A DNA stretch of 5,358 nucleotides from Deltaproteobacteria bacterium (lineage in GTDB: Bacteria; Desulfobacterota; GWC2-55-46), in assembly GCA_016182705.1 (NCBI GenBank), contig JACPGA010000104.1:1-5358 (forward strand), given 5' to 3'. A program made the position numbers and the translations under genes. Positions 1-5,162 of the stretch are shown piece by piece (within the stretch, counting starts at the first letter, position 1; each line of letters begins with the position of its first letter). The notes under the pieces were generated by a model. The model was given only the letters and a program-made list of their open reading frames with translations. It did no database searches and was not told the origin of the DNA.

Positions 1-141
1 GGTGTAGACGACCGAGCCAAGGCCGAGACCCCTTTCGACCTCGACTATGACCGTATCTCCCGGAGCGAGCTCCAGAGCTTCGGCCTCAAAGTCGTATACC
101 TTGCAAGCCTTTTTGAACCTTACACCTACTACCCTTACCAT
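1..141 (-). CDS. PSP1-domain (RicT/YaaT-like) protein, N-terminal part
   Basis: The first 47 codons of a gene that runs off the left edge. The visible residues begin MVRVVGVRFKKACKVYDF and continue through a PGDTVIVEVERGLGLG stretch, which is the typical N-terminus of the PSP1 family (Bacillus YaaT/RicT). Members are cytoplasmic proteins; in Bacillus RicT works in a complex affecting RNA processing and development, while the role in Gram-negative bacteria is less clear. The start is secure: an in-frame TAG sits directly before the ATG (142-144), and a GAGGT ribosome site lies at 150-154 with 8-nt spacing. Lying downstream of tmk and holB on the same strand matches the common bacterial gene order. 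The conserved Cys residues of RicT lie further into the protein and cannot be checked, so no gene symbol is given. Confidence 0.85.
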   Translation of the reverse strand, partial: MVRVVGVRFKKACKVYDFEAEALELAPGDTVIVEVERGLGLGSVVYT

Positions 142-172
142 CTATGTTTACCTCGTTATCTGCATTTGCTTA

Positions 173-295
173 CAGGCTGCTAAAAAGTCCATCTCTTCGT
201 TGCCTTCGTCTCTCATCCGTCTCCGCGAAGTACCTGAATGTACGCCTCATTCCTCGCTCTTCGCAGTCCTGCAGCGAAGCTTTTTGAGCAGCCTG
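173..295. repeat. Interspersed palindromic repeat (MITE/REP-like) with terminal inverted repeats
   Basis: A 123-bp non-coding element between holB and the PSP1 gene. Its left end CAGGCTGCTAAAAAG (173-187) is the inverted copy of its right end CTTTTTGAGCAGCCTG (280-295), with a one-base indel. Near the centre is a smaller inverted repeat, GTAC-CTGAAT-GTAC (230-243). On the minus strand the interior contains GAGCGAGGAATGAGGCGTAC and GACGAAGGCAACGAAGAGATG. This layout resembles, from memory, a family of short interspersed repeats scattered in deltaproteobacterial genomes with GGCGTAC/GTAC cores and TTTTTCAGCAGCCTG ends. It encodes no transposase, so if mobile it would depend on an enzyme elsewhere. 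As RNA it could fold into a long imperfect hairpin within the tmk-holB-PSP1 transcript. The inverted repeats are seen directly; family membership is recollection. Confidence 0.7.
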
Positions 296-298
296 AAG

Positions 299-310
299 AA
301 AATCGATTTT
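299..310. other. 12-bp perfect AT-rich palindrome AAAATCGATTTT
   Basis: A perfect palindrome between the holB stop codon and the interspersed repeat, extended by GAA/TTC-type bases on either side with small offsets. It could be the outer edge of the repeat element, a protein-binding site or a weak RNA hairpin at the 3' end of holB. It lacks a GC-rich stem, so it is not called a terminator. Its function is unknown. Confidence 0.3.
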
Positions 311-327
311 TTCGCAACTTGAGAAGC

Positions 328-1332
328 CTACATGAAGTGCGCGCCCGAGACCTTGAGTATCAAGACCTCGAGCGTAAGCTGCTTGTTCCCGTACCTGGGC
401 GGCGCAATCGCCTTCCTGGCCTCTTCGACGGCCCAGAAAGCCGAACACATCCGGTTGAACTCGCCCACTCCGGCATCCTTGAGATGCCTTTCCATGTCAT
501 TGTTGGCTATGAGGTGGGGCGAGCCCTCTGAAGCCACTATCCTGTCCCTGTACCAGCTTTTCATGAATTCCAGAAGCTCGTCCAGCCCGTCCATCTTTGC
601 GAGCTCTTCGGCGAACTTCAACGCCTCGGCAATATCCCCCGGGCCGATAGAGGAAAGCCTCTGTATGACGTCCCTGCGCTTCTGGAGGGAGCCGTCGTCC
701 GTGAACGCCGCGGCCTTTGATATCGACCCGCCTGAAAGCCGGGCAACCGCGCCTGCCTCGTTCGGCGTGAGCCCCTTGCGCTCCATAAGAAAGCCCTTTA
801 TAACCTCTTCGGGCAACGGCCGGAAGTTCAACCTCTGGCACCTCGAAGCGATGGTCGGCAGAAGCTCGGGGGCCTTCGAGGTAACGAGTATTATGAGCGA
901 CCCCGGAGGCGGCTCTTCAAGGGTCTTTAAAAAGGCGTTGGCCGCCGCTGGCACAAGCCTGTGGGCGTCTTCGACTATGACCACCTTCATGCCGCGCTCG
1001 ACCCTGTACCTGAGGGCGCTCTGCACTTCCCGTATCTGGCCAATCCTGATAAGCCCGTCAGGGTCTTTCTCGCCGTCCTTATCGACCGGGTAGACCTCGA
1101 GGAGGTTCGGGTGTACCGAGCTTTCCATCATCGAGCAGTCTGCGCACGCCCCGCAAGCCTCAATTGCCCCTGAAGAGCAGTTCAATGCTTCGGCGAACGC
1201 CCTTGCGACAAGCTTTTTACCTATGCCGTCCGGGCCAGCGAAAACAAAGGCGTGGGCGACATGGCCGCTTGAGGCCGCGCCCTGCAATATCTCGATCTCC
1301 CTCGTATGGCCGAGGATGCTGCTGAAACTCAT
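328..1332 (-). CDS. holB: DNA polymerase III subunit delta'
   Basis: A 334-residue clamp-loader subunit that, with delta and the DnaX subunits, opens the beta sliding clamp and loads it on primed DNA in the cytoplasm. Visible features in order: an N-terminal ILGH motif (6-9); a P-loop GPDGIGKK (33-40), more intact than in delta' proteins that have lost ATP binding; a four-cysteine zinc module (C52, C60, C63, C66); a Walker-B-like VVIVEDAHRL (117-126); FLKTLEEPPPGS (134-145); sensor-1 region TSKAPELLPTI (151-161); and the clamp-loader SRC motif (163-165). The C-terminal third is the helical collar region. Length is normal for the family. ATG 1332 is the only reasonable start, since an in-frame TAA lies two codons upstream (1336-1338), although no strong Shine-Dalgarno is visible. 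It follows tmk by 25 bp, so translation probably benefits from operon context. A DnaX-like protein is less likely, given the length and the lone short zinc module. Confidence 0.93.
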   Translation of the reverse strand: MSFSSILGHTREIEILQGAASSGHVAHAFVFAGPDGIGKKLVARAFAEALNCSSGAIEACGACADCSMMESSVHPNLLEVYPVDKDGEKDPDGLIRIGQIREVQSALRYRVERGMKVVIVEDAHRLVPAAANAFLKTLEEPPPGSLIILVTSKAPELLPTIASRCQRLNFRPLPEEVIKGFLMERKGLTPNEAGAVARLSGGSISKAAAFTDDGSLQKRRDVIQRLSSIGPGDIAEALKFAEELAKMDGLDELLEFMKSWYRDRIVASEGSPHLIANNDMERHLKDAGVGEFNRMCSAFWAVEEARKAIAPPRYGNKQLTLEVLILKVSGAHFM

Positions 1333-1357
1333 ATATTAACCAACCGGGCCAAAGGAA

Positions 1358-1993
1358 CTACAAACCCGCTGCTCCCTCAATAATATCACATATCTCCCTG
1401 TGAACCGTAGAGATTTCACGGGAGCCGTCTACCACCTTGACCCTCGGGGCGGCCCTGGCTATCTCCAGAAAACCGCCGCGCACCCGCCTGTGAAAGGCAA
1501 GTTCCTCTTTTTCAACACGGTCTTCCCTGGCCCCTGCGGACGCGTTTATCCTGGCCCAGGCCCTTTTGAGCCCGACCTCTTCAGCGCAGTCCACAAGAAA
1601 GGTCAGGTCAGGGACAAGGCCGCCGGTTGCCAGGGCATTGAGGCCCTCTATTTTTTCCGAGTCAAGACCCCTGCCAAAACCCTGGTAAGCCAGGGTCGAA
1701 TCAAAAAACCTGTCACACAGGACGACCTTGCCTGAGGCCAAAGCCGGCTTTATTACTTTTGCCACAAGCTGCGCCCGGCACGCCTCGTAAAGAAAAAGCT
1801 CGGCCCAGGGGTCTATCCCCTCTTCAGTGCCATTCAGGAGGACCGACCTGACGCGCTCCCCAAGGAGCGTGCCGCCCGGCTCCCGGACGCTGAGGACAGC
1901 CCTGCCCTTCTTTTCAAGATGGGCTTTGAGGAGCTCCAGCTGGGTGGACTTTCCGCACCCCTCTATGCCCTCGAAAGTTATAAAGAAACCCAA
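1358..1993 (-). CDS. tmk: Thymidylate (dTMP) kinase
   Basis: A 211-residue cytoplasmic enzyme that phosphorylates dTMP to dTDP with ATP, an essential step for dTTP supply. The P-loop is EGIEGCGKST (8-17), followed by the dTMP-binding REPGG (37-41), the DR motif in CDRFFDSTLAYQG (93-105), and a LID segment with DRVEKE (158-163) and FHRRVR (167-172) resembling E. coli-type enzymes with basic LID residues. Length is normal. The start is a TTG: the reading frame has no ATG or GTG between it and the upstream TAA (2024-2026), the P-loop lies at the expected distance, and a GGAG ribosome site is spaced 5 nt away. It appears to be the first gene of the leftward tmk-holB-PSP1 operon and is transcribed away from the metal-efflux genes. 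Confidence 0.95.
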   Translation of the reverse strand: MGFFITFEGIEGCGKSTQLELLKAHLEKKGRAVLSVREPGGTLLGERVRSVLLNGTEEGIDPWAELFLYEACRAQLVAKVIKPALASGKVVLCDRFFDSTLAYQGFGRGLDSEKIEGLNALATGGLVPDLTFLVDCAEEVGLKRAWARINASAGAREDRVEKEELAFHRRVRGGFLEIARAAPRVKVVDGSREISTVHREICDIIEGAAGL

Positions 1994-1998
1994 AGAAA

Positions 1999-2002
1999 CT
2001 CC
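1999..2002 (-). promoter_or_regulatory. Ribosome binding site fixing the tmk TTG start
   Basis: On the minus strand GGAG lies 5 nt before the TTG at 1993-1991. It is the only convincing Shine-Dalgarno in the short open stretch between the in-frame stop at 2024-2026 and the conserved FFITFEG start of the protein, so it supports initiation at TTG. Confidence 0.65.
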
Positions 2003-2028
2003 GAAATAAAGGAATTGGCGATTTTACC

Positions 2029-2057
2029 AATGTACAGTAAAGAAGCGGCTTTAGCAA
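2029..2057 (-). promoter_or_regulatory. Putative sigma70-type promoter for tmk-holB operon
   Basis: On the minus strand, TTGCTA (2057-2052) and TACATT (2034-2029) are separated by exactly 17 bp. Each matches the consensus at 4 of 6 positions. Transcription would start near 2022, leaving a leader of about 30 nt before the tmk TTG. The -10 box lies within a small dyad TTTAC-N9-GTAAA (2023-2041), of unknown meaning. This is a prediction from hexamers only. Confidence 0.45.
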
Positions 2058-2067
2058 GGAATTCCGC

Positions 2068-2096
2068 TTGACTTTCTACATAATGTCGAATAACAT
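2068..2096 (+). promoter_or_regulatory. Putative sigma70-type promoter of the BlaI-like regulator operon
   Basis: TTGACT (2068-2073; 5 of 6 to the -35 consensus) and TAACAT (2091-2096; 4 of 6 to the -10 consensus) are separated by 17 bp. Transcription would begin near 2103, giving a leader of about 18 nt before the ATG at 2121. The entire spacer is the 17-bp dyad described separately, so a bound repressor would directly block RNA polymerase. Confidence 0.6.
2074..2090. promoter_or_regulatory. Operator 1: 17-bp imperfect dyad, probable BlaI-family binding site
   Basis: TTCTACATAATGTCGAA is an inverted repeat around the A at 2082, with 7 of 8 arm pairs complementary. It contains the TACA/TGT-type half-sites known for BlaI, MecI and CopY operators (cop box TACAnnTGTA). 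It sits between the -35 and -10 boxes of the promoter for a BlaI-family gene, the expected place for autorepression. A related dyad occurs at 3455-3471. The symmetry and position are seen; binding by the adjacent repressor is inferred. Confidence 0.68.
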
Positions 2097-2104
2097 GGGA
2101 ATGT
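2093..2104. promoter_or_regulatory. Possible secondary half-site pair ACAT-GGGA-ATGT
   Basis: A short inverted repeat with 4-bp arms overlapping the -10 box and predicted transcription start of the regulator promoter. Its ATGT arms echo those of operator 1, so it may extend the repressor footprint, but such short arms can arise by chance. Confidence 0.25.
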
Positions 2105-2120
2105 ACTTCAACAGAGGACC

Positions 2121-2546
2121 ATGGCGAGAAAATCGAGGCTTGAGACATACGGCAGCCCCCTGGGCCCGCTGGAGCAGGAGATAATGGAGTTCCTCTGGGC
2201 TTCCGGCGCGTCAAGCGGCAGGGACGTCTTCTCCGGCATAAAATCAGGCCGGGATGTAGCCCTGACGACAGTCCTTACCGTGCTGGAGAGGCTCGCTAAA
2301 AAAGGGCTTGTAACAAAGGAAAAAGGCGGCGGCCTTATCGCGTTCTCCCCGGCCCTTTCCAGGGATGAGTTCGCCAGGTCGGTCTCCGAGGACGTGTTCA
2401 AAGGCATCCTCGGCATCTCGGCCAGCGGACTTTGCGCCTCGTTCGTGGACGCTCTGGCCGCATCAAGCCCTGACGAGCTGGAAAAACTCTCAGAGCTCAT
2501 AGAGAGCAAGAAAAAGGAGCTTGGCTCCGGGGAGGGCAAGAAATGA
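2121..2546 (+). CDS. BlaI/MecI/CopY-family transcriptional repressor
   Basis: A 141-residue winged-helix DNA-binding protein. The family signature is clear: LGPLEQEIMEFLW (14-26), then DVALTTVLTVLERLAKKGLV (45-64) as the recognition helix region, a wing with KEKGGG (66-71), and AFSPALSRDEF (74-84). The C-terminal part from about 80 is helical and should dimerise; the last residues are Lys-rich. Known members repress beta-lactamase (BlaI, MecI) or copper transport (CopY). The C-terminal CxC motifs of CopY are absent (only one Cys, C105), so direct copper sensing like CopY is unlikely, and a partner protease is encoded next door. An AGAGGA ribosome site (2113-2118) lies unusually close, 2 nt before the ATG. 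The stop overlaps the next start (ATGA), indicating translational coupling. It probably represses its own promoter through the dyad at 2074-2090 and likely the one at 3455-3471. Confidence 0.92.
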   Translation: MARKSRLETYGSPLGPLEQEIMEFLWASGASSGRDVFSGIKSGRDVALTTVLTVLERLAKKGLVTKEKGGGLIAFSPALSRDEFARSVSEDVFKGILGISASGLCASFVDALAASSPDELEKLSELIESKKKELGSGEGKK

Positions 2547-3433
2547 CCCTTCCAGCCCTCGTTGTCGCGTTCATCATCACATCTTTCGTCTGGGCAGCCT
2601 ACGCCTTCCCCGGCATCCTCTCTCTCACATCCGGCGCGCTCGAAGCCTGCCAGTCGCTCCTCGTGCGCTGCGTTGAGCTGGCCTCCATCGCGAAACTCTT
2701 TTTCATATGGTCAGGGGCGCTGCTCGTGGCGGCAGGGCTCATTTACGCCTTTTTCAGGGCTGGCGTGAATATTTTGAAGACCAGGAAGGCCGTCTCTTCC
2801 CTGCCAATAAAATACTCCGGCAAGAACATAGCCCTCATAATGGACAGCTCTTTAAAGACCGCCTTTACCTGCGGCCTTTTTTGGCCACGGATATATATTT
2901 CGACAGGCCTTTTGCGCGGCCTTGAAAAAGACGAGCTTCGGGCCGTATTCCTCCATGAGCTCAAGCACAAGAAAGGCTACGATCCGTTGAGGTTCCTCCT
3001 CATCGGATTCGCGAGAGACGCCTTTTTCTATCTTCCGGCAATAAAGCACATGGCCTTTTTCGCACGTCTCAAAAAAGAGCATGAAGCCGACGATACTGCG
3101 GCCGCGAGGCTCGGCAGCCCGATAAGCCTCGCTTCGGCCATGATAAAAGTCGCGAAAGAAGGCGCGCTTTACGCCGCGCTGGCGGACAACACCGGACAGG
3201 TCACAGGCAGGGTAAGAAGGCTCCTCGAAGGACGCCAGGACCCGCTTAAAATACCGGCAAAGGCCGTTGCCGTAAGCCTTATTGTCTCGGCTGCCCTTTT
3301 ACTCTCCCTTTCAATGCCCATTTACGCCGGGGCAAAGGCGCATGAATGCACGCTCGACAGGTGCGAAACTCATGTAAACATGGTCAAGGGGTGCAGGGAG
3401 CATTGCTCGACGAAACACAACCATAACCACTGA
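2543..3433 (+). CDS. M56-family (BlaR1-like) membrane metalloprotease with Cys/His-rich tail
   Basis: A 296-residue inner-membrane protein, probably the signal-sensing partner of the upstream repressor. Hydrophobic segments lie at about 4-28 and 50-72, then a protease region with the zinc motif HELKH (138-142) and a third-ligand region KEHEADD (178-184; E179 as likely ligand, D183 conserved), a further hydrophobic patch near 150-171, and a last membrane span at about 240-262. In BlaR1 and MecR1 a large penicillin-binding sensor follows the last span; here only a 34-residue tail follows, with C269, C274, C284, C288 and H268, H277, H287, H292, H294, H296, ending in HNHNH. By the BlaR1 topology the tail would face the periplasm. 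It looks like a metal-binding sensor (inference). It lacks any beta-lactam-binding domain, so antibiotic sensing is unlikely. The ATG overlaps the repressor stop, with GGGGAGGG at 2529-2536 as ribosome site. Confidence 0.88.
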   Translation: MTLPALVVAFIITSFVWAAYAFPGILSLTSGALEACQSLLVRCVELASIAKLFFIWSGALLVAAGLIYAFFRAGVNILKTRKAVSSLPIKYSGKNIALIMDSSLKTAFTCGLFWPRIYISTGLLRGLEKDELRAVFLHELKHKKGYDPLRFLLIGFARDAFFYLPAIKHMAFFARLKKEHEADDTAAARLGSPISLASAMIKVAKEGALYAALADNTGQVTGRVRRLLEGRQDPLKIPAKAVAVSLIVSAALLLSLSMPIYAGAKAHECTLDRCETHVNMVKGCREHCSTKHNHNH

Positions 3434-3463
3434 TTGTTTTTTTTTGGAAAATAATTCTACAAT
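3434..3463 (+). promoter_or_regulatory. Putative internal promoter for the efflux genes
   Basis: TTGTTT (3434-3439) and TACAAT (3458-3463; 5 of 6 to the -10 consensus) are separated by 18 bp. An alternative -10, AATAAT (3450-3455), lacks a good -35. The TACAAT box lies inside the second dyad, so repressor binding would occlude it. The 50-bp gap, AT-rich against its GC-rich surroundings, fits a promoter. The T-run at 3437-3445 may help as an upstream element or merely be spacer. Confidence 0.45.
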
Positions 3464-3471
3464 ACGTAGAA
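3455..3471. promoter_or_regulatory. Operator 2: 17-bp dyad matching operator 1
   Basis: TTCTACAATACGTAGAA has perfect 6-bp arms (TTCTAC/GTAGAA) around a 5-bp centre. Aligned without gaps to the dyad at 2074-2090 it is identical at 13 of 17 positions, including both ends TTCTACA and GAA. It overlaps the predicted -10 box and touches the AAGGAGG ribosome site (3470-3476) of the next gene, so bound repressor should block transcription of the small secreted protein, channel and adaptor genes. The sequence match is direct; the regulator assignment is inferred. Confidence 0.68.
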
Positions 3472-3483
3472 GGAGGCTCCGTA

Positions 3484-3858
3484 ATGAAAACCAAAACGAT
3501 TCTCCTGTTAATTGTCTTTTCCCTTGGCCTCTGGCCAGTTGCCGCATCTGCTGAGACCTCGATAAAATCATCGGACGGGGTCAAGGCCGTGCTCAAGACA
3601 GACCCGGCGAAAATGATGATAGACCTGTTCCTGAGCGAGCCGGGCGGAAAAGAGATAACAGACGCGAAGGTCACGGCAAGCGTCACGTTCCCGGACGGCA
3701 GGAAGGTGAAAAAAGACCTCATAGGCATGAAAATGGGCGAGGCGTACTCGTTCATGAACTCGCTGGACATGTCCAGGCCAGGCAGATATAGTTTCGATAT
3801 CGCTATCAAATCATCCGGCAAGTCAATAAAGTTCGAGTTCACCCAGACTATTCCTTGA
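3484..3858 (+). CDS. Small secreted protein of the efflux operon (possible YtkA/FixH-like fold)
   Basis: A 124-residue protein with a clear Sec signal peptide: Lys-rich start, hydrophobic core at about 6-18, and an ASA cleavage site after residue 23. The mature part of about 100 residues looks like a beta-sandwich: ITDAKVTASVTFPDG (58-72) and RPGRYSFDIAIKSSGK (98-113) recall the YtkA/FixH style of periplasmic domain (weak similarity, from memory). There are no cysteines, but methionines are frequent (M44, M45, M82, M84, M91, M96), including a GMKMGEAYSFMNSLDM stretch (81-96) that could bind Cu(I) or Ag(I). A strong AAGGAGG ribosome site (3470-3476) with 7-nt spacing fixes the ATG. It lies between the regulators and the channel, and its stop overlaps the next ribosome site, so it is probably an accessory periplasmic metal carrier or efflux partner. 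Function is not established. Confidence 0.8.
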   Translation: MKTKTILLLIVFSLGLWPVAASAETSIKSSDGVKAVLKTDPAKMMIDLFLSEPGGKEITDAKVTASVTFPDGRKVKKDLIGMKMGEAYSFMNSLDMSRPGRYSFDIAIKSSGKSIKFEFTQTIP

Positions 3859-3872
3859 GGAGGCCTTAATCC

Positions 3873-5156
3873 ATGCGGGTCAGACTTGTAATGGCCGTCG
3901 CCGCGACCGCGCTCATCGCGTCTTTTTCCACCCCTGCGCTATCCCCCGCGATGGCGGCGGATAAGCTCGATCTCAGCGAGCTTCTTGAACAAGCGCGCCG
4001 GAACAACCCCGAGCTTATAGCCCTCCGTGAAGCGGCCAGCTCCATCGAGGCCGGGGCCAGGGCAGAAGGCCGCCTCGACGACCCTACCTTGAAAATCGAA
4101 TTTGAAGACCTCTCCACTGAACGCCCTCTGGAGATAAGCCCGGGCCACTCCATGCTTACGAGATATACGATAAGCCAGATGTTCCCGTTCCCGGGCAAGC
4201 TCTCATTGAAAGAACGGATGGCTGGAAAAGAAGCGCTGGCAGCGAGGGCCGGGATAAGCTCCCGCGAGCTGGAGGTGGAGGCCATGATAAAGGAAGCGTA
4301 TTTCGAGTACGCCTTCCTCGATGAATCGATAAGGATAACCGGGGAGGTAAAAGAACTCTTCTCCTTTGCCTCGGATATAGCCGGGACGATGTACTCGACA
4401 GGGCAGGTCTCTCAGCAGGATGTCATAAAACTCAATGTCGAGCAGGCCATGCTGACCGACGAGCTCATCATGCTCGAAGCCAGAAAAAAGGTCTCGGCAG
4501 CCGGGATAAAATCGCTCGTGAACATGGACCAGTCCGAAGAGCTTACCGGCACAGCCGAACTTCCAAAAAACAGGGCGTCGTTCGATGAACGAAAGCTTAC
4601 GGACGCGGCCCTCGCCTCAACGCCAGACATAGCCATGCTCAGGGCCGAGACCGAAGCAAACGAGCTTGGGGTTGCCCTCGCCCGGAAGAATTATTACCCT
4701 GACTTCATGGTAGGCGTCGCGCCCATACAGCGTGACGGCCGCTTCGACAGCTATGATCTCATGTTCCAGGTCAACATACCGATATGGAGGGGAAAGTACG
4801 AAAGCCTGACTGACAGCGCGAAAGCCCGGGCCAGGGCCGCTCATTCGAGGCTGGAGGCCGGAAAAAACAGGAAGGCCCTCGAAGTGAAGGGCGCGGTAAT
4901 AGATGTAGAGGCCTCATTGAGGCAGATAGAGCTTTTTGAGACCAGCCTCGTGCCACAGGCCGAGCTCTCGTATGAGTCGGCGTTGAGGAATTACAGGACA
5001 GGCCGCCTGGACCTCCTTATGCTGCTTGAGACCGGCCGCGACCTCAGGAAGACGCGCACAGACCATCTCAAAGCCCTTTTCGAATACAACAAAAGGATAG
5101 CAAACCTGGAGCGCGCCTCTGGCATTGACCTGCTTCAAGCGGCTCAAAAGGATTAG
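3873..5156 (+). CDS. TolC-family outer-membrane efflux channel (CusC/CzcC-like)
   Basis: A 427-residue outer-membrane factor that should form the trimeric exit duct of a tripartite RND pump. A signal peptide ends near PAMA (25-28). Two homologous halves are visible. The first has NNPEL (44-48), a DDPTL motif (69-73), SQMFPFPGKLSLKE (101-114) and YSTGQVSQQDVIKL (174-187). The second has TPDIAMLRAE (250-259), QVNIPIWRGKYES (299-311) and YRTGRLDLLMLLE (374-386). Long helical stretches between them form the periplasmic tunnel. Length is normal. Unlike CusC there is no lipobox cysteine, and indeed no cysteine at all, so it is probably not lipid-anchored. The ATG follows GGAGG (3859-3863), which overlaps the preceding stop, showing tight operon structure; an in-frame ATG at 3891 is a weaker alternative. 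The adaptor gene follows after 6 bp. Confidence 0.92.
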   Translation: MRVRLVMAVAATALIASFSTPALSPAMAADKLDLSELLEQARRNNPELIALREAASSIEAGARAEGRLDDPTLKIEFEDLSTERPLEISPGHSMLTRYTISQMFPFPGKLSLKERMAGKEALAARAGISSRELEVEAMIKEAYFEYAFLDESIRITGEVKELFSFASDIAGTMYSTGQVSQQDVIKLNVEQAMLTDELIMLEARKKVSAAGIKSLVNMDQSEELTGTAELPKNRASFDERKLTDAALASTPDIAMLRAETEANELGVALARKNYYPDFMVGVAPIQRDGRFDSYDLMFQVNIPIWRGKYESLTDSAKARARAAHSRLEAGKNRKALEVKGAVIDVEASLRQIELFETSLVPQAELSYESALRNYRTGRLDLLMLLETGRDLRKTRTDHLKALFEYNKRIANLERASGIDLLQAAQKD

Positions 5157-5162
5157 ACGGAT

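Noticed and set aside
170..448. Minus-strand open frame of 92 codons spanning the repeat and the 3' end of holB
   Set aside because: It overlaps holB in another frame and runs through the palindromic repeat; the composition is Arg-rich and resembles no family I recognise.
332..1093. Long plus-strand open frame of about 253 codons
   Set aside because: It is antisense to holB, whose motifs (P-loop, zinc cysteines, SRC) are unmistakable; the plus-strand product has low-complexity Ser-rich composition typical of a shadow frame in GC-rich DNA.
2108..2539. Minus-strand open frame of 143 codons opposite the BlaI-like gene
   Set aside because: It is an exact shadow of the repressor gene, Ser/Pro-rich, with no recognisable domain.
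2121..3433. Beta-lactam resistance regulator pair
   Set aside because: The membrane protease has no penicillin-binding sensor domain and no beta-lactamase gene is present; the neighbours are efflux genes with metal-binding motifs.
3434..3446. T-run after the M56 protease stop as an intrinsic terminator
   Set aside because: No GC-rich hairpin immediately precedes the Ts; the stretch is better explained as part of an AT-rich promoter region.
3384..3842. Minus-strand open frame of 152 codons opposite the small secreted protein
   Set aside because: The plus-strand gene has a signal peptide, strong ribosome site and operon spacing; the opposite frame also crosses the AT-rich promoter gap and has no recognisable domain.
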